In this document: one piece after another, positions 6,970-15,854 of the stretch
How positions within the stretch are numbered: the first letter of the stretch is position 1
Layout: every line of letters begins with the position of its first letter
Assembly: GCA_049323435.1 (NCBI GenBank)
Contig: JBMOMX010000030.1
Coordinates: 1 to 64,000, forward strand
Source of the DNA: UBA11222 sp049323435
GTDB lineage: Bacteria > Pseudomonadota > Alphaproteobacteria > UBA11222
Direction of reading: 5' to 3'
DNA: 64,000 nt
Notes under the pieces: generated by a model
Databases searched by the model: none
Told to the model about the DNA's origin: nothing
What the model saw: only the letters and a program-made list of their open reading frames with translations
Made by a program: the position numbers and the translations under genes

Positions 6970-7530
6970 TCAGCTTTGCGCCTCGGTGCAGCGCCGGGCG
7001 GCAGTGCGGAGCGTCAGCGCCAGCCCTACCGCCAGCAGGAAAAAGGCCGCCGGGATCATCAGTCCCATCAACGTAATCAGCGATGCTGTTATCTGAACCC
7101 CCAGCAGGATGAACAGGATCGGGGCGCAACAGGCGCTGCCCGCCAGTAATCCCGGCAGTCCGGCAAGCAGGCCCGTGGCCGGGCTTATCCCGCAAGCTGC
7201 GGCGCACTGCCGGGCCATGCGTGTCAGCGCGATCTGGAATCCGGTCAGCAGCCCCAGCATAATCCCGATGGAAATATTTACCGGCGAGATCAGCCATGCC
7301 AGAAAAGGCGTTTCCAAAAACGCCACCGCCTCGAACTGGAACGGGGCGCGCATGCGCAGAAGCAGGCCCTGCCAGTTCTCAACAACCTGTATCGAGCTCA
7401 GGCGCGATGCGCCGCCGAGCGTCATGTCGCCTGCCGCAATCTGGAACACCAGCAGATAGGCCAGCGCCACCATCCAGGCAATAAACTGGCTTGCGGGATC
7501 GGTCAGAACGCGCCGCAGCATCTCAGTCAT
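6970..7530 (-). CDS. Polytopic membrane protein, unrecognised family
   Basis: 186 residues with four to five hydrophobic segments: IAWMVALAYLLVFQI (~18-32), WLISPVNISIGIMLGLLTG (~80-98), a region containing GSACCAPILFILLG (~130-145), and a C-terminal helix. The paired Cys in a membrane segment resembles the metal-path CC of MerT-like and related carriers, but overall similarity is not enough to name it. Its start overlaps the stop of the DUF3179 gene by 8 bp (ATGACTGA), so the two products are probably coupled. Last gene of a leftward operon. Confidence 0.7.
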   Translation of the reverse strand: MTEMLRRVLTDPASQFIAWMVALAYLLVFQIAAGDMTLGGASRLSSIQVVENWQGLLLRMRAPFQFEAVAFLETPFLAWLISPVNISIGIMLGLLTGFQIALTRMARQCAAACGISPATGLLAGLPGLLAGSACCAPILFILLGVQITASLITLMGLMIPAAFFLLAVGLALTLRTAARRCTEAQS

Positions 7531-8593
7531 GCACAGCAGTCTCCGGATAGAATGCCGCCCAGGCGAACCACATGGCGGCGATGGTGTTTATTGGCTCGAG
7601 CGCGCCGCCAGACCAGGAAACACCCTGGGGGCCGGTACCGTCAATTTTCGCTTTCGCGCTGGTCCGCCCTCGAAAGATGTAGCCGGCGTCAAATTTATCA
7701 TCGTAAAGCGCCGTGAAAACCTGGTTGTCCGTTTCCAGTTCCAGACGGCCCGCTTCCCTCAGGCTCTCCATGCGAAAGGCGACGGCTGCGTCTCGCGTGC
7801 GCGCGCCAGCGACGACTGACTTGGGTGGAAAGCGGCGGTCCTCATGCATCAGCGGAAAAATCGTATCGCTGTCCGGCGCATAATAGCCTTCGAGAGGATT
7901 GTATGCGCCATAAGGATCGCCACTGTAATTGCGCATGAAACCGGTTTGGGAGGATAGCACTTCGCTGCCGGGATGTGCGGTGCGCCAGCGTTTCCAAGTG
8001 GTCCAGATCATCGGCCGCTCAACCAGCGCCTTGCTGCTGTGCGGGCCGCTAATCCCAGCGGCAAGCACCTGAGGAAACCAAGTGTCGCTGTCCCGGTCGT
8101 ACATGATGAGGTTGCTGTTCACCAGCGAGCCGGACACGCCAAACTCTGTCTTGCCCCGCTCAAAAGCGATGGCGGTGCCGGTCAGCGGGCAGTATGTAAC
8201 AGCGAGGCCCAGACCGCCCACGGTGTCGTTGACGATTTCATGCCAGACCAGGATACGCTGCGGATAGGCGCGGGCAACGCCGTTCTCGACCAGTCCGAAT
8301 ACAATATCGCCGTCATCCAGAAAACGTCCGGCCTCTTCAGCGTTCCAGAAACCGGGATGGTCAATGGCGGGAATTCCGTCCTTGCCGGGGCCGCCTGACA
8401 GTATGGCGCTTACATAATCCTGTGGCCCGCGCGGCATCAGACGCCCTTGCGGGAGTATGGGGAAAGACGCCACGCCAGCCGCCGCCGGTGTTACAACGGG
8501 AAGCGTCGCCAAAGCCGCATAAGCGCCCAGACCGGCCGCCCCCTTTATCAGGGCACGGCGTGTCACAGGTCCGGATAATGTGTGCATTTCCAT
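7523..8593 (-). CDS. DUF3179 protein with Tat signal peptide
   Basis: 356 residues. The N-terminus is a twin-arginine signal (TRRALIKGAAGLGAYAAL). The mature part has the DUF3179 hallmarks: YPQRILVWHEIVND, YCPLTGTAIAFER with a Cys in the position typical of the family, GVSGSLVNSNLIMYDRDSDTWF, and a GDPYGAY block. Function of DUF3179 is not established; a periplasmic metal- or cofactor-binding protein is plausible because Tat export implies folding in the cytoplasm. It follows the YiiX-like gene by 9 bp and is translationally coupled to the membrane protein downstream. Confidence 0.85.
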   Translation of the reverse strand: MEMHTLSGPVTRRALIKGAAGLGAYAALATLPVVTPAAAGVASFPILPQGRLMPRGPQDYVSAILSGGPGKDGIPAIDHPGFWNAEEAGRFLDDGDIVFGLVENGVARAYPQRILVWHEIVNDTVGGLGLAVTYCPLTGTAIAFERGKTEFGVSGSLVNSNLIMYDRDSDTWFPQVLAAGISGPHSSKALVERPMIWTTWKRWRTAHPGSEVLSSQTGFMRNYSGDPYGAYNPLEGYYAPDSDTIFPLMHEDRRFPPKSVVAGARTRDAAVAFRMESLREAGRLELETDNQVFTALYDDKFDAGYIFRGRTSAKAKIDGTGPQGVSWSGGALEPINTIAAMWFAWAAFYPETAVHD

Positions 8594-8602
8594 TTCTCCA
8601 TG

Positions 8603-9397
8603 TTACTGCAAACTGGCGGGAGCAGTGTCCCCCCAGATTAGGGATCTGAAATTGAAGCTGGCGTTGATGGAAGGCTTGATCACCTGAAAATAGGGCGAGA
8701 CATCGAAATCTCGCGGGGCATACAGGCTATGATGCCGGATTAAGAAGACTTCTTCGACACATTCGGGACAATCTGGCATGTTCGCATTGCGTGATCCAAT
8801 GTTAGGGAGGATCGGGTACTCGATTGACTGGAAAGCCTGCGCGATGAGTGTCGAGCAAATCGCCCGTGTCGGATCACCACTGCCCAGCGCTATCATACGC
8901 CGCCGGAAGCGTGTGGGTACGGGCGGTGTGGGCAAGAGGTAGCGGGCGAGATCAATGACATTACGAAGGTCGTACTGGTTGCCGAGCCGCTGGATCGCGA
9001 AAGTAATGACCGCACGGCGATCCTCGCTGCTCAATCCAACCGGACGGCAGATCCGTGTGTGCAAGCCGGCGAATTCTTCGATTCCCACACTTTGCACGCC
9101 CTTCACCAAGTGCGCCTCGATAAAGCAGTGCGACGGATTACCGCCTGCATCCGCCAAATGCGAGCCGGCATAGAGCGCCGCATGCGACCAGGTGGATTGT
9201 GTCAAATATTTGATTGCCGTGCTCACCCGGCTGCTACCTTCGACAAGTAAAACGTCGGCCGGCTGCAAGCAGGCTAGCAGTTGTTCCGGGCGTAGCGCCG
9301 GACCGGTTCCATGGACGTGGATGGTCTTGTTAAGAAAGCCAGCCAGCTTGCGCCCACACCATGACAAGCCGATCCCCATGCGGTTACTCCAGTTCAT
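8603..9397 (-). CDS. YiiX/YaeF-like permuted papain-fold enzyme
   Basis: 264 residues. A WSHAALY motif (catalytic His) comes before AICSTLIAQAF (catalytic Cys), the reversed order expected in permuted NlpC/P60-type amidases; an acidic FIEAHL segment lies between them. The domain follows LQPADVLLVEG, a common opening of this family. No signal peptide is evident. These enzymes act on lipid- or peptide-linked amides, but the substrate here is unknown. It sits 42 bp downstream of the AhpD-like gene and 9 bp upstream of DUF3179 on the same strand. Confidence 0.75.
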   Translation of the reverse strand: MNWSNRMGIGLSWCGRKLAGFLNKTIHVHGTGPALRPEQLLACLQPADVLLVEGSSRVSTAIKYLTQSTWSHAALYAGSHLADAGGNPSHCFIEAHLVKGVQSVGIEEFAGLHTRICRPVGLSSEDRRAVITFAIQRLGNQYDLRNVIDLARYLLPTPPVPTRFRRRMIALGSGDPTRAICSTLIAQAFQSIEYPILPNIGSRNANMPDCPECVEEVFLIRHHSLYAPRDFDVSPYFQVIKPSINASFNFRSLIWGDTAPASLQ

Positions 9398-9439
9398 TTA
9401 CAGGCAACGGGAAAAATCCGCCCGGCGCCGAATGCTTAT

Positions 9440-10009
9440 TCAGTCCTTCCACGCCCATTTGGAAAACCCCGCATCGAGTGGTGTGTGGAAAAGATGGTTG
9501 GTGTAATTGCTCAAGGTCTTGATCGAAATAGCCAGTATGATTTCCAGGATTTGACGCTCCTCGAATCCGGCGGCAAGAAATTGTTCGACATTTGAGCGCG
9601 TTGGCAGACCTCGTGACTTGACCATACTGCGTGTGAAACTAATTAAGGCTTCGAGCCTCGCGTCTTGAACGGTTGATCCGTTTCTGACTGCCTGGATGAC
9701 GTCCACAGGCACCCCGGAGGCAGCGCCAGCTATCGTGCTATGCGCGGCGACGCAATATTCACATCCGTTCTCGCGGCTGATGACGAGAAAAATTACTTCC
9801 TGTTCGGCTGGCGAGAAGCCCGATTGAGAGCGGAATGACGCATAGCCATCAAGGTAAGTATCAAGCAGCGCTGGCGAGTGCGCCATCCTGGCATACATGT
9901 TGGGGATAAACCCAACCTGCTTCTTGGCTTTTTCAAGCACCGCACGGGCATTGCCTTCCGCGTTTTCAAGCGTCAGGGGTTCGAGTGTCATTTTATATTC
10001 CGAAAGCAT
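9440..10009 (-). CDS. AhpD/carboxymuconolactone decarboxylase-like protein 1
   Basis: 189 residues from MLSEYKM. The active-site motif NGCEYCVAAH places Cys83, Cys86 and His90 as in AhpD-type peroxidases, after the usual GFIPNMYARMAHSPALL segment. Such proteins reduce peroxides or relay thiol electrons. The start at 10009 is chosen because GGAG lies just upstream and because the ECF promoter at 10079-10108 would start transcription inside any longer frame. First gene of a four-gene leftward operon with YiiX-like, DUF3179 and the membrane protein. Confidence 0.82.
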   Translation of the reverse strand: MLSEYKMTLEPLTLENAEGNARAVLEKAKKQVGFIPNMYARMAHSPALLDTYLDGYASFRSQSGFSPAEQEVIFLVISRENGCEYCVAAHSTIAGAASGVPVDVIQAVRNGSTVQDARLEALISFTRSMVKSRGLPTRSNVEQFLAAGFEERQILEIILAISIKTLSNYTNHLFHTPLDAGFSKWAWKD

Positions 10010-10078
10010 GGCTAATCTCCTGCGTGTGGGTCCACTTTTGCCGCAGCCAGGGCGTAAAAGAGCCTTGGCTTGCACATC

Positions 10079-10108
10079 TCTGTCGGCCCGGTGGCCTTGT
10101 TTCTTACA
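10079..10108 (-). promoter_or_regulatory. ECF-type promoter P4 (leftward)
   Basis: On the minus strand TGTAAGAAA (10108 to 10100), a 14-base spacer, then CGACAGA (10085 to 10079). It lies about 70 bp upstream of the AhpD-like start and back to back with P5, 52 bp away, forming a divergent pair with the same element on both strands. Confidence 0.75.
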
Positions 10109-10160
10109 TTTGGAGTTCGGGAGGGCGGTCAGCGGCGATCCGGGATGTCTCTGTCCCACA

Positions 10161-10190
10161 TGTAAGAAACCACCCCATGGCGGCGACCAA
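10161..10190 (+). promoter_or_regulatory. ECF-type promoter P5 (rightward)
   Basis: TGTAAGAAA at 10161-10169, 14-base spacer, CGACCAA at 10184-10190. It overlaps the first in-frame ATG of the radical SAM gene (10190), which shows that translation must begin at the next ATG, 10232. Confidence 0.75.
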
Positions 10191-10231
10191 TGCCGGGTAA
10201 TCCATTCAAATCTTTTGTGGAACCGAACCGC

Positions 10232-11206
10232 ATGCACGCCACCTTGCCGCTACTGGAGAGAACAGAGTTTCCGCCTCTGCGCCGGAATGCACTCGACATT
10301 CTTCAGGTTAATCTCGGCTATCGCTGCAACCAGAGCTGTGTGCATTGTCACGTCAATGCCGGTCCAAATCGAACCGAGATGATGGACCGGGACACCTTAC
10401 GCCTGATCCCGAAGGTCCTGGCGGCACGGCGTATTCCGACGCTCGACCTGACTGGTGGCGCACCCGAACTGCACGAGGGTTTTCAGGATCTGGTGCAGGC
10501 GGCCAGAGCGCAATCCGTCAAGGTCATCGACCGCTGCAACCTGACCATCCTGTTTGAGCCAGGACAGGAGGGGCTAGCGGAATTTCTGGCCGGACAGCGA
10601 GTGGAAATCGTTGCATCACTGCCTTGTTATTCGCCCGCCAATGTCGATGCGCAGCGTGGCCACGGCGTGTTCGACAAGAGCATCGCAGCCCTGCGCAAGT
10701 TGAACAGTCTTGGCTATGGCCGCGACGGCAGCGGTCTGATGCTTAATCTGGTCTATAATCCACCAGGCCCTTCGCTTCCGCCCGAACAGAGGATGCTTCA
10801 GGACAGCTACAAGCGCGAGCTGTCCGAACATTTCGGCATCGTCTTCAATCAGCTTTTCGTGCTTGTCAATATGCCTATCAAGCGGTTTGGCAGCACGCTG
10901 ATCTCCAGGGGACAGTTTGACGATTACCTGCAGCTTCTAAAAGATAATTTCGCCGCCGCTAATCTCGCAACTGTCATGTGCCGGAACCTAGTCAGCGCCG
11001 ATTGGCAGGGATATCTCTATGATTGTGATTTTAATCAGCAACTGGGGTTGCCGCTGGCAGGTGAGGGAAGGCCTCATTTGCGCGACTTGCTTGGCGAAGA
11101 CATTGCAGCACGCGGCATTCGTGTCTCCGGCCATTGTTATGGATGCACGGCGGGACAGGGAAGTAGTTGTGGCGGGGCCTTAAACGAAGGAGGCGGTTTC
11201 CCGTGA
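10232..11206 (+). CDS. arsS: ArsS-like radical SAM protein (arsenosugar-type)
   Basis: 324 residues. The radical SAM motif is Cys32-x3-Cys36-x2-Cys39 (YRCNQSCVHCHVNAG), followed by LDLTGGAPEL. The C-terminal half matches the DUF3641 region of ArsS, ending SGHCYGCTAGQGSSCGGAL with four cysteines for auxiliary cluster or substrate binding. ArsS is thought to act on methylated arsenic in arsenosugar formation. The ArsM-like gene downstream supports this. The start at 10232 is set by promoter P5 overlapping the upstream ATG. Some homologues carry selenocysteine; no in-frame TGA needs to be read here. Confidence 0.83.
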   Translation: MHATLPLLERTEFPPLRRNALDILQVNLGYRCNQSCVHCHVNAGPNRTEMMDRDTLRLIPKVLAARRIPTLDLTGGAPELHEGFQDLVQAARAQSVKVIDRCNLTILFEPGQEGLAEFLAGQRVEIVASLPCYSPANVDAQRGHGVFDKSIAALRKLNSLGYGRDGSGLMLNLVYNPPGPSLPPEQRMLQDSYKRELSEHFGIVFNQLFVLVNMPIKRFGSTLISRGQFDDYLQLLKDNFAAANLATVMCRNLVSADWQGYLYDCDFNQQLGLPLAGEGRPHLRDLLGEDIAARGIRVSGHCYGCTAGQGSSCGGALNEGGGFP

Positions 11207-11363
11207 AGCGATGTCCGGCCATTTTTCATTGCCGCCGCGCCGCCATATTCTTTCCCCTGAATCCGGATCATGTCCTGATCCGGGAGGCGTGCACCCCATG
11301 CTCTTATTAGCGCTTTTCCGGCGGCGCGCGGCTTGCGGGCACCGCTTGCCAAACGGCGGTAAC

Positions 11364-12110
11364 ATGCTGGCGTCCATGAAATTCCTGATCTCGATCCTGT
11401 TGTGTTTGTTGTATCGGCCAGTTTTAGCCGGAGAGCCAGTTTGGCTTGGCCGTTTCGATGAGGCGCTGTCTGATCCGCCCGCCCCATGGCGGCTGGTACG
11501 GTTTGATGAGAAAATACCCGCCACCCAATATCGCGTGCGTGAATGGGATGGAATTTCCGCAATCGAGGCGGTGGCGGTCCGTAGCATGGCGCTGCTGGCG
11601 CGCCCCGTTGCGGTTGATCTTGCGGCAACACCGGTGCTGTGCTGGCGCTGGCGGATCGATGCGCCGCTGGCCTCAGCCGATATGGCGCAAAAGAGCGGCG
11701 ATGATTATGCGGCGCGGGTTTATATCACATTCAAGCTCGCGGATTCTGATATGAGCTTCAGTACCCGCATGAAATTGAAACTTGGGCGCGCCATCTACGG
11801 CCCGGACGCGCCTGACGCCGCGCTCAACTATGTCTGGGACAACCGTTATCCGGTGGGGACGCAGCGCTGGAACGCCTATACCGACCGGGCCCGCATGATC
11901 GTGGTTGAGTCCGGAACCCAGCGCGCCGGCCAGTGGGTCATCGAACAACGTGATATCCAGGCCGACTTTATCGCCAATTTCAATGTGAAGGAGGCCGAGA
12001 TCACTTCGCTGGCAATAGCGTCAGATACGGATAACACGGGCGAAACAGCCCATGCAGGCTTTGCCGATTTTCACTTGATCCCTCGCGGACGGTCTTGCTC
12101 ATTTTCATGA
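11364..12110 (+). CDS. DUF3047 protein, exported
   Basis: About 248 residues from the ATG at 11364 (an alternative ATG at 11376 gives MKFLISILLCLLYRPVLAG, a typical Sec signal peptide). The mature protein carries the DUF3047 pattern: LCWRWRIDAPL, GDDYAARVYITF, LNYVWDNRYPVGT and a C-terminal block ending AGFADFHL. Function unknown; the fold is likely a beta-sandwich periplasmic domain. It lies between arsS and the ArsM-like gene on the same strand and is probably transcribed from P5. Confidence 0.78.
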   Translation: MLASMKFLISILLCLLYRPVLAGEPVWLGRFDEALSDPPAPWRLVRFDEKIPATQYRVREWDGISAIEAVAVRSMALLARPVAVDLAATPVLCWRWRIDAPLASADMAQKSGDDYAARVYITFKLADSDMSFSTRMKLKLGRAIYGPDAPDAALNYVWDNRYPVGTQRWNAYTDRARMIVVESGTQRAGQWVIEQRDIQADFIANFNVKEAEITSLAIASDTDNTGETAHAGFADFHLIPRGRSCSFS

Positions 12111-12112
12111 CT

Positions 12113-12142
12113 TGTAAGAAACACCCGGTAAGCATCGACAAA
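12113..12142 (+). promoter_or_regulatory. ECF-type promoter for the ArsM-like gene and pst genes
   Basis: TGTAAGAAA at 12113-12121, 14-base spacer, CGACAAA at 12136-12142, two bases after the DUF3047 stop codon and 26 bp before the ArsM-like start. Tight packing between the two genes suggests it was retained or selected there. Confidence 0.75.
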
Positions 12143-12168
12143 TCACCTCTGGATAACGACGGCATTGG

Positions 12169-13236
12169 ATGGGACTGGTTTTTATGCATGATATCGTCAA
12201 GGACTATTATGGACGCCAACTGCGGGCGTCAATCGACCTGAAAACCTCGGCCTGCTGTGACGTATCATTAACACCGGACTGGTTAAAGCCGCTGCTTGCG
12301 CGCATTCATCCCGAAGTGACCCAGCGTTATTATGGTTGCGGTCTGGTCTGCCCGCCCCTGCTCCGGGGCGCGCAGGTGCTTGACCTTGGTTGTGGTTCGG
12401 GACGCGATGTTTACGCCCTGTCGCAATTGACGGGGCCTGCCGGCAAGGTGACGGGCGTTGATATGACGCCTGATCAGCTTCAAACGGCCCGCGGGCACAC
12501 GGATTGGCATATGCGCCGGTTTGGCTACCAGCATCCGAACGTTTCGTTCCTTGAGGGCTATATCGAAAGGCTCGGCGATCTCGGACTGCCGCCATCGAGC
12601 TTTGACGCCATCGTCTCAAATTGCGTGGTCAATCTGTCCACAGACAAGCCCGCCGTTTTCAGGGGCGTTTTCGATCTGCTGAAACCGGGCGGAGAATTCT
12701 ATTTCGCGGATGTTTATGCGGATCGCCGCCTTGACGCCGGGATTGGGGACGATCCCGTTATCTATGGCGAGTGCCTTGGCGGCGCGCTCTACTGGAATGA
12801 TTTTCTGACGATCTCGAAAGCCGCAGGCTTCAAGGATCCGAGACTGGTGAGCAGCCGCCGCCTCGAAATTACCGACCCGGCGATTTCGGGCAAGCTGGGC
12901 GCGGCGCGCTTCTATTCGGCGACCTACCGGCTGTTCAAGATCGACGGATTGGAACCGGCTTGCGAAGACCATGGACAGGCCGTGATCTATCGCGGCGGCA
13001 TTCCGGCAGCGTCTGATGTGTTCATGCTTGACAGCCACCACAGCATTGAAAAAGGGCGCGTTTTTCCGGTGTGTGGTAATACGTGGCGGATGCTGCGGGA
13101 AAGCCGCTTTGCGGACTATTTCGAATTTATCGGGAATTTTGACCGGCATTATGGAATTTTCCCTGGCTGCGGGACCGCCATCCCGTTCATGGAAACAGAC
13201 ATTCTGGCTGGCGCTTCGCCCTCTGCATGTTGCTGA
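12169..13236 (+). CDS. arsM: ArsM-like arsenite S-adenosylmethionine methyltransferase
   Basis: 355 residues. The SAM-binding motif VLDLGCGSGRD is at residues 70-80. ArsM features are present: YYGCGLVCPP (Cys57, Cys61), SNCVVNLS, an ARFYSATYRLFK block, and the C-terminal extension with further Cys (FPVCGNTW, FPGCG, and a terminal ACC). Known ArsM enzymes methylate As(III) using conserved cysteines. The next ATG (12184, MHDIV) is an equally possible start. The gene has its own ECF promoter and is followed 58 bp later by pstS. Confidence 0.83.
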   Translation: MGLVFMHDIVKDYYGRQLRASIDLKTSACCDVSLTPDWLKPLLARIHPEVTQRYYGCGLVCPPLLRGAQVLDLGCGSGRDVYALSQLTGPAGKVTGVDMTPDQLQTARGHTDWHMRRFGYQHPNVSFLEGYIERLGDLGLPPSSFDAIVSNCVVNLSTDKPAVFRGVFDLLKPGGEFYFADVYADRRLDAGIGDDPVIYGECLGGALYWNDFLTISKAAGFKDPRLVSSRRLEITDPAISGKLGAARFYSATYRLFKIDGLEPACEDHGQAVIYRGGIPAASDVFMLDSHHSIEKGRVFPVCGNTWRMLRESRFADYFEFIGNFDRHYGIFPGCGTAIPFMETDILAGASPSACC

Positions 13237-13294
13237 GGCGCATGGCTCCTATCCATCAAGTTTTTAGTTATGCCTGCCGTTAAAGGAAAAAGAA

Positions 13295-14122
13295 ATGCGA
13301 AAGCATTTTGCCGCCGCCAGACTGGCCATGCTTTTTACAGCCCTGCTGCTGTGGAGCGGAACTGTTGCCCAAGCGGATGAAACCCGGCTGATACTGACAG
13401 GATCGAGCACAATCGCGCCCCTTGCCGCCGAAATTGGCAAACGCTTCGAAAAGCTCAATCCCGGCATTCGAATTGACGTACAGTCTGGCGGTTCGTCACG
13501 GGGCATCAATGATGCGCGGTCCGGAATTGCAGACATTGGCATGGTCTCCCGTGCGCCAAATCCCGGCGAATCCGATCTCAAATTCTTTGGCATTGCGCGC
13601 GATGGCGTCAGCATCATCCTTCACAGGGATAACCCTGTGCGGTCCCTGACTGGTGAGCAAATCACCGGTATCTTCAAAGGCAACTTTACTGACTGGAAAG
13701 ATGTTGGCGGAAACGCGGGCCGGATCACAGTAGTGAACAAGGCCGAGGGCCGTTCGACGCTTGAATTGTTCCTCAACTATTTCAAGCTTAAAAACAGTGA
13801 GATCAAGGCCCAGGTGGTGATCGGCGACAATGCGCAGGGCATCAAGACCGTGGCCGGCAACCCCGGCGCCATTGGGTATGTTTCAATTGGTGCCGCCGAA
13901 TTTGAGGCCGGTCAGGGTACGCCAATAAAATCGTTGCCAATGTCCGGCGTGGCCCCTTCCGTCGAAAATGTAAGAAACGGCAGCTTCCCTTTATCGCGGC
14001 CTCTCAATTTCGTCACAAAGCAGGAACCGCAGGGGCTGGCCAGGCGTTTCATTGATTTTGCCCGTTCCAGGAATGTAAATGACCTCATCAAAGCGGAATA
14101 TTTTGCCCCCCTTGCGGAGTGA
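13295..14122 (+). CDS. pstS: PstS-like phosphate-binding protein
   Basis: 275 residues with a Sec signal peptide (residues 1-27). Binding-site segments of PstS are visible: LTGSSTIAPLA, QSGGSSRGINDARSGIADIGMVSR, and ITVVNKAEGRSTLELF. It supplies the periplasmic phosphate receptor of the ABC transporter encoded downstream. Location after arsS/arsM in an arsenic module suggests a role in phosphate-selective uptake under arsenate or in arsenate sensing (inference). The pstC start overlaps its 3' end by 44 bp. AAGGAAAAAG stands just before the ATG. Confidence 0.88.
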   Translation: MRKHFAAARLAMLFTALLLWSGTVAQADETRLILTGSSTIAPLAAEIGKRFEKLNPGIRIDVQSGGSSRGINDARSGIADIGMVSRAPNPGESDLKFFGIARDGVSIILHRDNPVRSLTGEQITGIFKGNFTDWKDVGGNAGRITVVNKAEGRSTLELFLNYFKLKNSEIKAQVVIGDNAQGIKTVAGNPGAIGYVSIGAAEFEAGQGTPIKSLPMSGVAPSVENVRNGSFPLSRPLNFVTKQEPQGLARRFIDFARSRNVNDLIKAEYFAPLAE

Positions 14123-14960
14123 CGCATGGCTGTTTCATGTGCTGGCGGTTGCTTCCACTGCCGCCGCCTGCATCCTTGTGCTGATCGTCCTGTTCATGCT
14201 CCGGGAGGCCTGGCCGGTTTTGCAGCGGGTTGGTTTTTTGCACTTCCTGTCGGACCCCGCATGGCATCCAGCTGAAGGGCTTTACGGACTTGCCCCGATG
14301 CTAGCGGCGTCGCTGGCTATCGCAGCAGGCGCGGTGTTGCTGGCGGGGCCGTTCGGCGTGGCATCAGCGCTTTTTGTCCGTTTCTACGCCGCCGCACCCC
14401 TTGCCTCGGCCTTCCGGCTGGCGCTGCTGCTGTTGGCGGGCCTCCCCTCAGTGGTGTTGGGCCTGTGGGGGTTGACGGTTCTGGTTCCGATGATCGGCCG
14501 GATTGAACCTCCGGGCGCGAGCCTGATCGCCGGGGTTCTGGTTCTGGCCCTGATGATCCTGCCTACCATCGCACTCACCACGGAAGCAGCCCTTGATGCA
14601 ATGCCGGAATCCTATCTTCGCGGTGCGGCGGCGCTCGGGCTGTCGCGTGAGTCCACCATTCTGGGCGTTATCCTGCCTGCGGTTAAAGGAAGCATAATGG
14701 CAGGCGTGCTGCTTTCGGCGGCGCGCGCACTGGGCGAGACCGTGGTCCTTCTGATGGTCACCGGCAATGTCGTGCAGCTGCCCGCCAGCGTGTTCGATCC
14801 GGTGCGTGCGCTCACCGCGAACATCGCCCTGGAAATGGCTTATGCGATGGGGGACCATCGCGGGGCATTGTTCGTGTCGGGGCTCATGGTGGCCTTACTG
14901 GTTCTGCTTTTTGTCCTGGTTTCCAGACGCCTGGGTGGAGGATGGTCTTTCAATGTTTGA
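14079..14960 (+). CDS. pstC: PstC-like phosphate ABC permease
   Basis: 293 residues with about six transmembrane segments and the ABC permease EAA-type loop (RGAAALGLSRESTILGVILPAVKGSIMAG). The ALGETVVLLMVTGN segment is characteristic of PstC/PstA. The 44-bp overlap with pstS is unusual; a TTG at 14103 would shorten it. Translationally coupled to pstA (8-bp overlap). Confidence 0.86.
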   Translation: MTSSKRNILPPLRSDAWLFHVLAVASTAAACILVLIVLFMLREAWPVLQRVGFLHFLSDPAWHPAEGLYGLAPMLAASLAIAAGAVLLAGPFGVASALFVRFYAAAPLASAFRLALLLLAGLPSVVLGLWGLTVLVPMIGRIEPPGASLIAGVLVLALMILPTIALTTEAALDAMPESYLRGAAALGLSRESTILGVILPAVKGSIMAGVLLSAARALGETVVLLMVTGNVVQLPASVFDPVRALTANIALEMAYAMGDHRGALFVSGLMVALLVLLFVLVSRRLGGGWSFNV

Positions 14961-15825
14961 GGCGGTGCGGGAACTGGCCATGCTCCGCGTTTTCAGGGAT
15001 TGGAGCGTATTGATTGCGATCTGGTCTGCGGCGGCCATGGTTGCCGGGGTGTTCATCTGGCTGCTTGCAGATATCGCGATGCAGGGCGCGCCGCGTTTCG
15101 ATTTGTCCTTCCTGATTGACGCGCCCGGGAATTCTGGCCGGAGCGGCGGTATTGGCCCAATACTGGTTTCCACCGCACTGATCCTTACCGTCGCAATCGC
15201 CGCTACCGTGCCGGTTGGGCTTGGAGCGGCGATATTTTTGTCCGAATTCACCCGCAGCGGGGGGCTGCCCGGCCGTGCGATGGGGTTGAGCCTCGACGTG
15301 CTGGCGGGTGTGCCATCCATCGTTTTTGGCCTCTTCGGCAACGCCTTTTTCTGCATCTGGCTTGGTCTTGGATTTTCCATACTTTCAGGCGGATTGACGC
15401 TTGCCTGCATGGTGCTGCCGGTATTCATCCGGGTTGCCGAAGCGGGGCTGCGCATGACGCCCGGTGACTGGCGCAATGGCGCCGCTGCTCTCGGGCTGTC
15501 ACGCCTGGCGGTGCTCAGGCAAATTCTCCTGCCTGCGGCGGCGCCGTCACTTGTCCTCGCGCTGATGCTGGGCATTGGAAGGTCCGCGTCGGAAACTGCG
15601 GCCCTGATATTCACAAGCGGATATGTCGATCGCATGCCCGCTTCGCTGCTTGATTCGGGGCGGGCAATCTCGGTTCACATCTATGATCTTTCCATGAACG
15701 TGGCGGGGGGCGATCCTGGCGCCTATGCCTCCGCGTTGGCCCTGATCGTCTTTCTCTTCCTGATAAACGGCGCGGCAAAATGGATAACAGACTCCCTGAT
15801 AGGACGCAGGATTGTCACGATATAG
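14953..15825 (+). CDS. pstA: PstA-like phosphate ABC permease
   Basis: 290 residues. The start ATG at 14953 lies inside the pstC stop region (ATGTTTGA). Several transmembrane helices, the conserved loop RNGAAALGLSRLAVLRQILLP and IGRSASETAALIFTSGY mark it as the second permease. It functions with PstC as the inner-membrane channel for phosphate. Confidence 0.86.
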   Translation: MFEAVRELAMLRVFRDWSVLIAIWSAAAMVAGVFIWLLADIAMQGAPRFDLSFLIDAPGNSGRSGGIGPILVSTALILTVAIAATVPVGLGAAIFLSEFTRSGGLPGRAMGLSLDVLAGVPSIVFGLFGNAFFCIWLGLGFSILSGGLTLACMVLPVFIRVAEAGLRMTPGDWRNGAAALGLSRLAVLRQILLPAAAPSLVLALMLGIGRSASETAALIFTSGYVDRMPASLLDSGRAISVHIYDLSMNVAGGDPGAYASALALIVFLFLINGAAKWITDSLIGRRIVTI

Positions 15826-15854
15826 CCCCAAACACAGGTGAGAAGGCTCTGCCC

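Noticed and set aside
13969..13995. TGTAAGAAA inside pstS
   Set aside because: The base pattern 14 positions downstream is TATC, not CG(T/A)C, and the site lies within a coding region with no gene start near.
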